A stretch of DNA of 64,000 nt from JAOUGY01 sp963792365 (GCA_963792365.1 CAWBVW010000010.1:1-64000), one strand, 5' to 3'; positions 31,729 through 40,714 are shown, counted from the first letter of the stretch. Notes: generated by a model from the letters alone, not told the origin. A program made the numbers and translations.

Positions 31729-32663
31729 AGTTCACCTCCCGGTGATGGCTTGCGAACCGCCGCCTGCCCGAGCCGGAACAGCACCGCCATCCGCACTGCC
31801 ACACCATTCCGGACCTGGTCGAGCACCAGACAGCGCTCGTGGTCCGCGACCGCGGGATCGATCTCGACCCCCCGGTTCATGGGTCCCGGGTGCATCACGA
31901 TGGTGTCGGGTCCCAGGCGGTCGAACCGCGAACGGGTGAGCCCAAACCTCCCCACGTATTCGGGAAGCGACGGGAAAACAGTGCCTCCTCCGCGCTCCAG
32001 CTGGATCCGCAGCAGGTACACCACATCGGAGCTCGCAAGCACATCGTCGAAGTCGTGGCTCACGTCACACGGCCAGTCGGCCACATCCAGAGGGAGAAGC
32101 GTCGGAGGCGCCACCATCGTGACCTGGGCTCCCAGCGCGCTCATGGCGAAGAGGTCCGAGCGAGCGACACGGGAGTGACGAATGTCGCCGACGATGGCAA
32201 TCCTGAGCCCGTCGAGCTTCCCGAAATGGCGCCGGATGGTGAGGGAGTCGAGGAGCGCCTGCGTCGGATGCTGGTGCGCTCCGTCCCCTCCGTTCACAAC
32301 CGGGCAATCGACCCACTCCGCCACCCGCCATGGAGCGCCAGTGGCCTTGTGCCGGACCACCATGAGGTCGACGCCCATCGCCTGGAGCGTGAGCACCGTG
32401 TCCTTCAGCGATTCACCCTTGGACACCGACGACGTGGAGGTCGCAAAGCTCATCACGTCGGCCGACAGCGCCTTGGCCGCGCGCTCGAATGAGAGACGGG
32501 TACGAGTCGAGGGCTCGAAGAACAGGGTTCCAACGGTCAAGCCACGCAGTGCCGGGACCTTTGGGATGTCACGGTCGAGAACCTGCGAGAACTCGTCGGC
32601 CAGATCGAGCAACTCTTCGAGCTCGGCGCGGCTGAGATCTTCGGTGGTGAGGAGATGTTTCAC
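31725..32663 (-). CDS. pyrB: Aspartate carbamoyltransferase catalytic chain
   Basis: PyrB joins carbamoyl phosphate to aspartate. The 312-aa product has the canonical FFEPSTRTRLSFE loop, GDGAHQHPTQALLD and HPGPMNRGVEI. No regulatory chain pyrI is present, as expected in actinobacteria. GTG start at 32663 overlaps pyrR (GTGA). Confidence 0.97.
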   Translation of the reverse strand: MKHLLTTEDLSRAELEELLDLADEFSQVLDRDIPKVPALRGLTVGTLFFEPSTRTRLSFERAAKALSADVMSFATSTSSVSKGESLKDTVLTLQAMGVDLMVVRHKATGAPWRVAEWVDCPVVNGGDGAHQHPTQALLDSLTIRRHFGKLDGLRIAIVGDIRHSRVARSDLFAMSALGAQVTMVAPPTLLPLDVADWPCDVSHDFDDVLASSDVVYLLRIQLERGGGTVFPSLPEYVGRFGLTRSRFDRLGPDTIVMHPGPMNRGVEIDPAVADHERCLVLDQVRNGVAVRMAVLFRLGQAAVRKPSPGGEL

Positions 32664-33208
32664 CGGTGCCTCCTGTCGTTATCCGGCTCATCGCCGACCC
32701 ACACCCCGGAGCGGCCATCGACCGATTCGAGCCGGACCGCCACGCGATCCTCCGGGGCCGTGGGGATGTTCTTGCCCACGTAGTCGGCCCGAATCGGCAG
32801 CTGGCGGTGTCCTCGATCGACCATCACGGCCAACTCGATCTTCGCCGGTCGACCGAGGTCGAGCAGGGCATCGAGTGCCGATCTGGCGGTGCGGCCCGTG
32901 AACAACACGTCGTCGACGAGGATCACCGTCTCTCCGGTCAAGTCGATCGGAATAAGGGTCCGTGAGAGCCGGGTGGTGGGTCGAAGTCCCAGGTCGTCCC
33001 GGTAGAGACCTATGTCGAGCTCGCCGACAGGGACCTTGATCTTCTCGAAGGCATCGATGGCGTCGGCGATCTCCTCTGCCAGGGGTACCCCTCGGGTGTG
33101 GACTCCAACGAGCATCACGTTCTCTGCGCCGCGATGTCGTTCGAGGATTTCGTGGGCGATACGCCGAACGGCTCGCCCGAGATCGTCGGCGGTCATCACC
33201 TGGGGCAT
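32660..33208 (-). CDS. pyrR: PyrR regulator / uracil phosphoribosyltransferase
   Basis: PyrR binds pyr mRNA in response to UMP/UTP and has weak uracil phosphoribosyltransferase activity. The 182-aa product has the PRPP loop VILVDDVLFTGRTARSALDAL, GVHTRGVPLAEEIA and a basic RNA-binding face. ATG 33208 has a GGGGG stretch four bases upstream. It heads the operon, and a PyrR-type RNA loop lies about 50-80 bases upstream. Control is probably at the level of leader RNA. Confidence 0.95.
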   Translation of the reverse strand: MPQVMTADDLGRAVRRIAHEILERHRGAENVMLVGVHTRGVPLAEEIADAIDAFEKIKVPVGELDIGLYRDDLGLRPTTRLSRTLIPIDLTGETVILVDDVLFTGRTARSALDALLDLGRPAKIELAVMVDRGHRQLPIRADYVGKNIPTAPEDRVAVRLESVDGRSGVWVGDEPDNDRRHR

Positions 33209-33228
33209 GTCGCCCCCAAGCCACCGCC

Positions 33229-33290
33229 GACCGGTGCAGTCTGATGCACGGTCACGCTCCTTCCCGGCCTCGCTGGACCGGACTTAAAGG
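33229..33290 (-). promoter_or_regulatory. Probable PyrR-binding leader with following hairpin
   Basis: On the minus strand CCTTTAAGTCCGGTCC-AGCGAGGCCGGGAAGGAG (33290-33257) resembles the PyrR anti-antiterminator consensus (AGUCC...GAGAGGC...AAGG): a CCGG-based stem with a GCGAGG loop. A second hairpin (33253-33229, GACCG-TGCA arms) follows. There is no T-run, so the effect on pyrR could be translational or need a weak terminator. Assigned by resemblance and position. Confidence 0.65.
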
Positions 33291-33361
33291 GAAGTGATCA
33301 GAACCTAGCAGCCGGAGAGGGCACCCGGACGCGCGCTCTGTGTGACTGTTGCGCACTCTCT

Positions 33362-33396
33362 GTATTACTGGTTGCGTATTACGTACTACGTACCCG
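33362..33396. repeat. 7-bp-period tandem repeat, copy C (5 units)
   Basis: The plus-strand units are GTATTAC, TGGTTGC, GTATTAC, GTACTAC and GTACCCG. The array directly abuts the nusB stop codon at 33397. It is AT-richer than the rest of the window. The pyrR leader lies on its other side. Confidence 0.75.
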
Positions 33397-33783
33397 TCAG
33401 GGTGGTTCGGGACGCTCCCGTTTGGCGAGGGTCGCCAGCACGCCGTTGACGAAGTGACCCGAACGTTCGGTGGAGAACGTCTTTGCTATCCGCACGGCCT
33501 CGGACAACACGACTGCGACCGGCGTATCGGGCTCGTGGCGCAGCTCGTACAGCGCCAACCGGAGGACGGCCCGATCGACCACCGGCATGCGGTCGACCCT
33601 CCAGTGGTCGGATACGGCATCGATGGCCGCGTCGAGCTCGGCGCGATGGCTCAGCGTCCCCACGAACAACCGGCGAGCCTTCCCCGTGAGCGCATCGGGT
33701 CGACCTTCGAGCGCCTCGAGGTCGAGGCCCATCTGATCGGCTTCGTACAGCGCCTGGACGACCGCTTCGCGGGGCTCGCTCAC
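33397..33783 (-). CDS. nusB: Transcription antitermination factor NusB
   Basis: NusB binds boxA RNA with S10 (NusE) and supports rRNA antitermination. The 128-aa all-helical protein has REAVVQALYEADQMG at the start and the ERSGHFVNGVLATLAKR C-terminus. GTG 33783 overlaps the efp stop (GTGA), the usual efp-nusB pair. Its likely targets are the leader motifs near both rRNAs at the left end of this window. Confidence 0.95.
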   Translation of the reverse strand: MSEPREAVVQALYEADQMGLDLEALEGRPDALTGKARRLFVGTLSHRAELDAAIDAVSDHWRVDRMPVVDRAVLRLALYELRHEPDTPVAVVLSEAVRIAKTFSTERSGHFVNGVLATLAKRERPEPP

Positions 33784-34337
33784 GCCCGGGACAGGTAACT
33801 GCCGTCGGATGTGGAGATCTTCAGGCGTTCGCCCTGTTCGATGAACAGCGGCACCTGGACTTTCAGCCCCGTCTCCATCGTGACCTGCTTGGTGGCCCCA
33901 GAAACGGTGTCTCCCTTGACTGCCGGCTCGGCGTACGTCACCTCGAGCTCGACGGATGCCGGCAGCTCGACGCCGATCGGATTGCCCTGATACATCGCCA
34001 GCACGGCGGTCATCCCGTCGGTGAGGTAGTTGGCGGCGTCACCGACGTCGGCTTCGGACACGGCGAACTGGGAGTAGTCGTCCAGGTTCATGAAGTGGAA
34101 TCCCAGGTCGTCCCGGTACAGGAACTGGTGGTCGTAGCGTTCGATGATGGCCTGTTCGACATCCTCGTCGGCTCGAAAGGTCCGGTCCAACACCTGGCCG
34201 GTCTCGACGTTCTTGAGCTTCATGCGTACGAAGGCCTTGCCCTTCCCCGGCTTGACGTGCTCGTATTTGACGATGGTGAAGATGCCATCGGACTGGCTCA
34301 ACGCCATGCCAGGTCGAACATCGTTGGTGGAGATCAC
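33780..34337 (-). CDS. efp: Translation elongation factor EF-P
   Basis: EF-P relieves ribosome stalling at polyproline. The 185-aa product has the three beta-barrel domains. The tip loop KPGKGKAFVRMKL near residue 30-40 has lysines at the modification site. The C-terminal signature covers GLKVQVPLFIEQGERLKISTSDGSYLSR. The GTG start at 34337 matches the family N-terminus (MISTNDVRPGMAL). The frame beyond it into the ABC permease is spurious. Confidence 0.96.
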   Translation of the reverse strand: MISTNDVRPGMALSQSDGIFTIVKYEHVKPGKGKAFVRMKLKNVETGQVLDRTFRADEDVEQAIIERYDHQFLYRDDLGFHFMNLDDYSQFAVSEADVGDAANYLTDGMTAVLAMYQGNPIGVELPASVELEVTYAEPAVKGDTVSGATKQVTMETGLKVQVPLFIEQGERLKISTSDGSYLSRA

Positions 34338-34439
34338 GGAGGCTCGCTTCGCTCGCAGTACCGAATACTCGGTCGGGACTTGGGTTTGAGGCGTGCAGGA
34401 TATCAGCTGCTCGGAACGCTCGATCGGCCTTCGCCCGGC

Positions 34440-34467
34440 CGCAACGCCAGCACGAACAGGCGTTGCG
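34440..34467 (-). terminator. Hairpin between ABC permease and efp
   Basis: A perfect 9-bp stem (CGCAACGCC and its complement, 10-nt loop) lies just after the permease stop in the transcript. It has no T-run, so it would be a weak or factor-assisted terminator, or an mRNA 3' end stabiliser. The rest of the 146-bp gap shows nothing I can assign. Confidence 0.45.
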
Positions 34468-34483
34468 ACCGTCTTGGGAGGGT

Positions 34484-36136
34484 TCAGCCCTTCAGATCCC
34501 GTCGATCGAATGCGAAGACCGACAGGCCGACGCCGACCACGAAGATCGCCACCAGCACCGCCGCCCCGGACCAGTCCATTCCGGCCGTGAGGGGGTCGCC
34601 ACCGAGATAGTGGTGGAACGACGAGAGCCGCGCCAACCACCCGCTGCCTTCGCTCATCGAAGCGAACGCCCACAGGAAGTAGGAGATGAGGGCGACTCCC
34701 GTCGCACCGTACGACGCGACCGACGTGCGTCCGGTGAGGGCAGAGAGCAAGAGCGCCACCGCCCCGAATGCCAGTCCCAGCAACCACAACAGCACCGAGG
34801 CTGCAACGAGCCCCCCGGCATCCATGTCGATTCCGCCGATGAGCACCCCGGCCCAGGTCGAGGCGAAGGTGACCATCGCGATGACTGCAGCGAACACGAC
34901 CATGACCGCGGCCTTGTTCAGCACGATGCGGGACCGTCGAATGGGGTTCGACAGCAGCAGATCCATGGTGTGGTTGCGCTCCTCGCCGGCCAGCGCCCGA
35001 GAGCCCATGGACACCGTGAGGACTGCCACGGCGATCGGGGCCGTGATCGCAAAGATCTCCGCCTGGAAGAATCCGGCGGCCGTGCTCATGTCCTTCCCAC
35101 CGATCATGGCGATGAGCACATCGGGGAACTGAGAGAACACCTCGTACGCCTCTTCGGGGATGGCTGAGTAGATGGGGCCCATCATCAGACCCATCGCAGC
35201 CATGATCCAGCTCACCGTGATCAGGAGTCCCTGATGGTCGGAGATGGTCTTCGTGAAGAGACTCGACACCCGTGCCGATCCGGCCAATCGCTCGACCAGC
35301 ATTGCCGTTCTCGGGTTGTTTCGGAGACGGTCGACGATGGTCGTCTTGGTCGACTTCGTCTTCAGGTCGCGACGCGTGACACCCACGAACCCGACCGCCG
35401 CCAAGGCGATGGAAGCGCCGCCGAGGATGCCGACGTGTGCCCAGTCGACCCCGTTGATCGAGGGCTGGCTGCCGTCGAAGTAGTACCACGGGAAGGCCCT
35501 CTCCCATCCGTCAGCGGCCTCGATCAGCGGGATGAGCCCGACGGCCAGATACCCCGTGACCATGACGGCCACGGAGACACCCGACGCAACCGTGGCGTTC
35601 CCGGTCCAGGCGCTGAGAGCGAGCGCCAGGAAGCCGTAGAACAGTGTGTTGGCCAGCATGTGGACCATGTATGCGTTCTGATCGAGCGAACCGAGTTCCA
35701 CATCGAGGAGGATCGGAGTGATCTCGCCGAAGAACCACAGGATTCCGACTCCCAGAGCCGAGAGTACGACGAGCGAGGACGCCTTGGCACCCAACACCCG
35801 GGCGCGGCTCAGCGGGTTGCCGAGCAGCAGCCCGATGGTTCCGCCCCGCTCCTCTCCGGCGATCGATGCCGAGCCCATCGATATCGCCAGGGCCGCCAGC
35901 GTCATCGCACCCATGAAGCTGAACATCGCGCCATAGGCCAGCGCGGCTGCGTCTGCGCCTTCGGGGATGCCCATGAGAGAGCGAAAGGCGGCGGGCACCG
36001 AGTCGTAGAACGACAGGTCGATGTCCCTGTAGACCGCCATCGCCCACGGGAGGAAGGACCCGATGACCAACGCACCGACCAGCATGCCGATGACACGATC
36101 GCGGTTGGTCTTCATGAAGACGTTACTGAGCATCAC
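34484..36136 (-). CDS. ABC-2 type transporter permease, internally duplicated
   Basis: The 550-aa membrane protein has about twelve hydrophobic segments and is made of two similar halves. Each half repeats the SMGSxxxAGEERxxTxxLLLxNPxxRxR motif (about residues 86-110 and 376-405), so it looks like two fused ABC-2 permeases. It pairs with the ATPase at 36133 to form an exporter, with substrate unknown. GTG 36136 (or ATG 36133) overlaps the ATPase stop. The set TetR-ATPase-permease interrupts the common aroB-efp neighbourhood. Confidence 0.88.
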   Translation of the reverse strand: MMLSNVFMKTNRDRVIGMLVGALVIGSFLPWAMAVYRDIDLSFYDSVPAAFRSLMGIPEGADAAALAYGAMFSFMGAMTLAALAISMGSASIAGEERGGTIGLLLGNPLSRARVLGAKASSLVVLSALGVGILWFFGEITPILLDVELGSLDQNAYMVHMLANTLFYGFLALALSAWTGNATVASGVSVAVMVTGYLAVGLIPLIEAADGWERAFPWYYFDGSQPSINGVDWAHVGILGGASIALAAVGFVGVTRRDLKTKSTKTTIVDRLRNNPRTAMLVERLAGSARVSSLFTKTISDHQGLLITVSWIMAAMGLMMGPIYSAIPEEAYEVFSQFPDVLIAMIGGKDMSTAAGFFQAEIFAITAPIAVAVLTVSMGSRALAGEERNHTMDLLLSNPIRRSRIVLNKAAVMVVFAAVIAMVTFASTWAGVLIGGIDMDAGGLVAASVLLWLLGLAFGAVALLLSALTGRTSVASYGATGVALISYFLWAFASMSEGSGWLARLSSFHHYLGGDPLTAGMDWSGAAVLVAIFVVGVGLSVFAFDRRDLKG

Positions 36137-37026
36137 ACGCCCTCGTAGTAGGTCAGGAAGATCTCCTCGAGGTCGGCTTCCTGGCTCGAGACGTCGACAA
36201 GCTCGTACCGATCGGCGGCCGTCTTGAGCAGGTCGACGATGGATCCCTCCAGCGACAGGGTCACATGGTTGTTGGCCACTCGGACATCGCTGACACCGCC
36301 CAGCGCCTCGAACACCTGCGGATCGACCGACTCGGTGAAATACAGCTCGACCGTGCGGATGGCCTTCGATCGGAGATCGGCCACCTTCGACACCTCCACC
36401 AGGTATCCCTCGCGGATCACACCGACACGGTCGGCGACCGCCTGCACCTCCGAGAGGGTATGGCTCGACAGGAACACCGTTCGACCTTCGGACGCGACCT
36501 CACGCATCATCTTCTGGAACTCACGTTGGATGAGGGGGTCGAGGCCGCTGCTCGGCTCGTCCATGATGAGCACCTGCGGCTTGTTCATGAACGCCTGAAT
36601 GAGCCCTACCTTCTGCCGGTTTCCCGATGAGTAGTCGCCCACTTTCGGCGACAGGTCCGCCTTCAGGCGTGTTGCGAGCTCCTCGACGTAGGACCAATCG
36701 ACCCCACCACGAAGGTTGGCGAAGTACGTGATCATGTCCCTACCCGTGAGTCGGTCGTACATCGACAGGTCCGAGGGCAGGTATCCGATGCGCCGGCGGA
36801 TGTCGACCGCAGCCTCGTGGGTGTCCATCCCGAGGATCTCGGCCCTCCCTCGCGTCGGGCGGATGAGATCCAGGATCGTTCGGATCATCGTTGTCTTTCC
36901 CGCACCGTTCGGCCCGAGAAATCCGAAGACCTCGCCGGCGTGCACCTCGAGGTCGAGATCGTTGAGGGCTTCGACGTCGCCGTAGTGCTTGGTCAGGCCC
37001 TCGGTGCGAATGGCGGGTGTACTCAC
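36133..37026 (-). CDS. ABC transporter ATP-binding protein
   Basis: The 297-aa ATPase of an ABC-2 exporter has Walker A GPNGAGKTTMIR, a signature loop YSSGNRQKVGL (a variant of LSGGQ), Walker B VLIMDEPSSGLDP and the switch His in LSSHTLSEV. The C-terminal 80 residues are an accessory domain. GTG 37026 overlaps the TetR stop (GTGA). It forms one transcript with the permease and TetR gene. Confidence 0.93.
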   Translation of the reverse strand: MSTPAIRTEGLTKHYGDVEALNDLDLEVHAGEVFGFLGPNGAGKTTMIRTILDLIRPTRGRAEILGMDTHEAAVDIRRRIGYLPSDLSMYDRLTGRDMITYFANLRGGVDWSYVEELATRLKADLSPKVGDYSSGNRQKVGLIQAFMNKPQVLIMDEPSSGLDPLIQREFQKMMREVASEGRTVFLSSHTLSEVQAVADRVGVIREGYLVEVSKVADLRSKAIRTVELYFTESVDPQVFEALGGVSDVRVANNHVTLSLEGSIVDLLKTAADRYELVDVSSQEADLEEIFLTYYEGV

Positions 37027-37676
37027 GGTGTCTCCGTTTCTCTGCCTGTGGTCTCGAATGCCGCCCGTGCGGTCTCCGCAAAGTCGTCTGTGAACATGCC
37101 GCGCCCGAAGAGCTCCAGGGCCGGTCCGGCATAGGCCATGAGGTCGGAGGGCTCGATCGCCGGGTCGGTGAGGTCGACGCCGAGCAGTCGCTTGGCGTGA
37201 TGGTGCAGCACGAGCGCGCCGAGTGAGAACAGCGTCATGACGCGCGCCCGCCCGACCGGGTCCGACGACGGCTTGAGGGTTCCCGCCTCCACGCCCTCGG
37301 CCATGTACTGCTCGGCATCGGCTGCGATCGAATCCACGAGTCGCGCCGACGCCTCTGAGTCTTCGGCCAGCATGTGGGCGAGGTACGCGGGCAGGTGACG
37401 GTTTCCGTAGGTGCGGATCGCCCCGGCGATGTCCACTCCACCATTCAAGGCTGCGGTCTTTTGGTCTCTGATGACGCGGATGACGTGCTCGTCGCAGGCA
37501 GCCCGGAGTCCGTCCATCGAGCCGTAGTGATGGATGACCAGTGCGGGCGATACGCCGGCGCTCTCGGCGATCTTTCGCACCGTGGTGGCCGAACCTTCGG
37601 TGGCGAAGCATTCGATGGCCGAGTCCCGGATCTTGGCCTTCGTAGATCGATCATCGACTGAACTCACGTTCAGCAT
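37023..37676 (-). CDS. TetR-family repressor of the ABC transporter
   Basis: The 217-aa regulator has an N-terminal TetR helix-turn-helix (KIRDSAIECFATEGSATTVRKIAESAGVSPALVIHHYGS in segments, residues about 14-55) and a variable helical ligand domain. ATG 37676 lies inside a perfect operator-like palindrome (37658-37673), with a second at 37679-37692, so autorepression of the whole transporter operon is likely. The ligand is unknown. Confidence 0.9.
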   Translation of the reverse strand: MLNVSSVDDRSTKAKIRDSAIECFATEGSATTVRKIAESAGVSPALVIHHYGSMDGLRAACDEHVIRVIRDQKTAALNGGVDIAGAIRTYGNRHLPAYLAHMLAEDSEASARLVDSIAADAEQYMAEGVEAGTLKPSSDPVGRARVMTLFSLGALVLHHHAKRLLGVDLTDPAIEPSDLMAYAGPALELFGRGMFTDDFAETARAAFETTGRETETP

Positions 37677-37692
37677 CTTAAACGAGTGTTCA
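37658..37692. promoter_or_regulatory. Two TetR-type operator palindromes, 20 bp apart
   Basis: O1 is CTGAAC-TCAC-GTTCAG (37658-37673, perfect). O2 is TAAAC-GAGT-GTTCA (37679-37692, one mismatch to the same half-site). Both have a 4-bp centre, and their centres are 20 bp apart. O1 overlaps the TetR start codon. Binding would block the promoter or start of the TetR-ABC operon. Confidence 0.7.
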
Positions 37693-37736
37693 GAGTGCGG
37701 TCAAGGACGTATCCCCGGGGAGACCACAAAGAGCCG

Positions 37737-38762
37737 CTACCGGATGCCGATGGCTTGTAAACCGAGGTCGATCTCGTCGTCGGTGACCGGCTCCACCACC
37801 ACATCGGCGATGTCTCGGAGAAGCACCATGCGGACACCCGCCGCCGTACGCTTCTTGTCGCGAGCGACCTTGTCGAGAACGGCCTGCCGCGAGGTGCCGG
37901 CGCTCGCCACTGGAAGCCCCAGCGAGAAGATGAGCTCGGTCAGGGCGCCGCCGTCGAAGCCATAGCGGGCAGCAGACACCGCCCCGGCCGCCACCATGCC
38001 GATGGCGACGGCGTGACCGTGCGGTACCCCGGTGATGGCCTCGACTCCGTGACCGATCGTATGCCCGAAGTTGAGAATCGCCCTGCGGCCACCTTCGCGG
38101 AAGTCCTCACCCACCACCGACGCCTTCACGGCGATCGCCCGGGGCACCACCACATCGAGCGCTGCATCCATGCCGCTACGGCGGTATTCGTCCACGATCG
38201 AAGGGTCGACGATGAAGCCCGCCTTCACGATCTCGGCAGTGCCCTCCAGGCGAAGCGAAAGCGGAAGCGCGTCCAGAACATCGAGGTCGACCACCACCAC
38301 CCTCGGATGCCAGAACGCTCCAACGAGGTTCTTTCCTGCGTGGTTGATGCCTGTCTTCCCGCCGATCGACGCGTCCACCGCACCCAACAGGGTCGTCGGC
38401 ACCATCACAGATTCGATGCCGCGGAGCCATGTCGCTGCGAGGAAGCCGGCAAGATCGGTGACGGCCCCCCCACCAACCCCGACCACCGTGTCGTGGCGAC
38501 CGAGGTTCAGCTCGGCGAGCCGGTCGTACAGGCTCGCGACCACCGGCCACGTCTTGGCGTCGTCGCGGTTTGGAACCTCGATGACATCGACCAACGGCAC
38601 CTCCGAGCTGAGCTGCTGACGAACCCGGTCGGCGATGTGGATCACCGGCGACTGTGTGATGACCACGGCCCGCTCACGACCCGGCCGCTGGGGCAAGACG
38701 GGGCTCGGAAGGCCTCGCCCGACCCAGATACTGCTTTCCTCGCCGATGGAGAAGACCGGCAT
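37737..38762 (-). CDS. aroB: 3-dehydroquinate synthase
   Basis: AroB forms 3-dehydroquinate from DAHP (NAD and metal dependent). The 341-aa product has VGVGGGAVTDLAGFLAATW (NAD site), MVPTTLLGAVDASIGGKTGIN, EIVKAG, and metal ligands in LNFGHTIGHGVEA and HGHAVAIGM. ATG 38762 follows the aroC stop by one base. The shikimate kinase gene aroK, which often lies between aroC and aroB, is absent. Confidence 0.96.
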   Translation of the reverse strand: MPVFSIGEESSIWVGRGLPSPVLPQRPGRERAVVITQSPVIHIADRVRQQLSSEVPLVDVIEVPNRDDAKTWPVVASLYDRLAELNLGRHDTVVGVGGGAVTDLAGFLAATWLRGIESVMVPTTLLGAVDASIGGKTGINHAGKNLVGAFWHPRVVVVDLDVLDALPLSLRLEGTAEIVKAGFIVDPSIVDEYRRSGMDAALDVVVPRAIAVKASVVGEDFREGGRRAILNFGHTIGHGVEAITGVPHGHAVAIGMVAAGAVSAARYGFDGGALTELIFSLGLPVASAGTSRQAVLDKVARDKKRTAAGVRMVLLRDIADVVVEPVTDDEIDLGLQAIGIR

Positions 38763-38763
38763 G

Positions 38764-39918
38764 TCAGAAGTCGGCAAGGCGGCGCCGATACGCCTCCCAT
38801 GCCTGACGAAGATCACCGATCGTGTCGCCGCCGAACTTCCTCTGGATCTCGCGTGCCACCACGATTGCGACCATCTGCTCGGCCACGACGCCGGCTGCCG
38901 GCACCGCCACCACGTCCGAGCGTTCGTAGAACGCCGATTCGGCCTTCTTGGATCCGACATCGACGGTCCTGAGCCCTTTGCCGACCGTCGAGATCGGCTT
39001 CATCGCCGCACGAACGCGCAACACGTCGCCCACCGACATCCCGCCCTCGGTGCCTCCGGCCTTGTTGGTGGTGCGGGCGAACCCACCGTCGTCGGGGAAG
39101 ATCTCATCATGGGCTTCGGATCCGCGGCGGCGCGCCGTCTTGAAGCCATCGCCGATCTCCACGCCCTTGATCGCCTGGATGGACATCAGGGCTTCGGCGA
39201 GCTCGGCGTCGAGCTTTCGATCCCAGTGAACGTGGCTGCCGATGCCCGGAACCAATCCGTAGGTGAGGACCTCGACGACACCTCCGAGCGTGTCGCGGTC
39301 CTCCTTGGCGGCTTCGATCACGTCGATGATGCGCTCCTCGGCCGAGCGATCGAACACTCGGACCGGCGACGCATCGATCTCCTCGAGGTCCGCCACCGTC
39401 GGCAGAGGCTCGGTTGGGACTTCCACGCCACCGATCTCGACCACGTGGCTGAAGACCGCAACGTCCAGCTCGGCGAGCATCGCCTTGGCGGCATAACCGA
39501 CGACGGTCCGCGCTGCCGTCTCACGGGCCGACGCCCGCTCCAGGATGTCGCGCGCGTCATGCGTGTCGTACTTCTGCATCCCAACCAGATCGGCGTGCCC
39601 CGGTCGGGGTGTCGTCATCGGACGCTTGGCGGTTCCGGGGTGCGGACTCATCTCCTCGGCCCACTTCTCCGGGAACTCCGTGTTGTGGATGACGACTGCA
39701 ACCGGCGAGCCGAGTGTCCGCCCATGACGGACACCGCCCATGATTTCGATCTCGTCGCGTTCGATCGCCATCCGGGGACCGCGCCCGAAGCCCAACGTCC
39801 GGCGAGCGAGCTCGGCCTTGAGGGCTGGTTGAAGAAAGGGAATGCCGGCCGGGAGGCCTTCGATGACCGCCACCAAACCGGGGCCATGGGATTCCCCGGC
39901 CGTGATGAACCTGAACAT
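38764..39918 (-). CDS. aroC: Chorismate synthase
   Basis: AroC makes chorismate with reduced FMN. The 384-aa product carries the three family signatures: GESHGPGLVAVIEGLPAG, the internal GxASARETAARTVVGYAAK-like block, and RVRAAMKPISTVGKGLRTVD. ATG start at 39918 is preceded by AGGAT seven bases upstream. Confidence 0.97.
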   Translation of the reverse strand: MFRFITAGESHGPGLVAVIEGLPAGIPFLQPALKAELARRTLGFGRGPRMAIERDEIEIMGGVRHGRTLGSPVAVVIHNTEFPEKWAEEMSPHPGTAKRPMTTPRPGHADLVGMQKYDTHDARDILERASARETAARTVVGYAAKAMLAELDVAVFSHVVEIGGVEVPTEPLPTVADLEEIDASPVRVFDRSAEERIIDVIEAAKEDRDTLGGVVEVLTYGLVPGIGSHVHWDRKLDAELAEALMSIQAIKGVEIGDGFKTARRRGSEAHDEIFPDDGGFARTTNKAGGTEGGMSVGDVLRVRAAMKPISTVGKGLRTVDVGSKKAESAFYERSDVVAVPAAGVVAEQMVAIVVAREIQRKFGGDTIGDLRQAWEAYRRRLADF

Positions 39919-39976
39919 CGGGCGATCCTACCCGCCGACCGGGGGACGAATCTCAGAGCTCTTCATCTCGGGCGCG

Positions 39977-40699
39977 TCACCATCCGACACCGACTGCGAG
40001 CGCGGCCCACGCTCCGAGGATCATCGCCGGACCGTATGGCAGCTCGTCGCCCTTCGCTGCCTTCCCGGTGGCCATCAGCCACAGAGCCGGGATCCCTCCG
40101 AAAATGCCCGTGAGGAACAATCCCTGCGCCAGCACCCGCCACCCCCAGAAGCCAAGAACGAGGCCGATCACGACGGCCATCTTCACGTCACCCATACCGA
40201 ATCCACCCCTGCTCAGCAAAGCCACGACGAGCAGGACTGCGAAGAAGGCGGTTCCTGCGAGCGCCCCGCGGCCGAGATCGCCGACACGATCCTCGGCTAC
40301 GGCTCCCACCGCCAGCAGGATGGCCACGACCGCGGTGCCGGGGTACAGCACACGATTGGGAATCAGCTTCTCATCGAGATCGGTGACGGTCAGGACCGTC
40401 GTGAGTCCGATGAAGACGAGATGTGCCGGCAAGAGCCAGGTCACGCCGACAACGGCGGTGACGAGAGCCATCCCGGCTCCCGACAGGAGCCAGATGATCG
40501 GTTCCCGCCTTCGTACCCGAGTTCCACAGGAGCCACATCGAACGGCGAACGGAAGACGACGCGTCGCCTCGCAGGACTCACACCTCGGAACCACGCCGTC
40601 GAAGGGCCGGCGCACCGCGGCTCGAACACCGAGATGGTGAAAGGTCGGTCCGAGCAGCACTCCGATGAGCCCGAGCGTCGCCACTACGGGCGTCAGCAC
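39977..40699 (-). CDS. Prepilin peptidase (A24 family)
   Basis: This membrane aspartyl protease/methylase processes type IV prepilins or pseudopilins. The 240-aa product has a complete N-terminal zinc domain with two CxxC pairs (CESC, CGSC near residues 40-60), then several membrane segments with the catalytic aspartates in TDLDEKLIPNRV and GFGMGDVKMA. GTG start at 40699. A peptidase in this aroE-aroC position is common in actinobacteria. No pilin or pilus ATPase gene is in the window. Confidence 0.92.
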   Translation of the reverse strand: MLTPVVATLGLIGVLLGPTFHHLGVRAAVRRPFDGVVPRCESCEATRRLPFAVRCGSCGTRVRRREPIIWLLSGAGMALVTAVVGVTWLLPAHLVFIGLTTVLTVTDLDEKLIPNRVLYPGTAVVAILLAVGAVAEDRVGDLGRGALAGTAFFAVLLVVALLSRGGFGMGDVKMAVVIGLVLGFWGWRVLAQGLFLTGIFGGIPALWLMATGKAAKGDELPYGPAMILGAWAALAVGVGW

Positions 40700-40714
40700 C
40701 GACGCACCCGCTGA

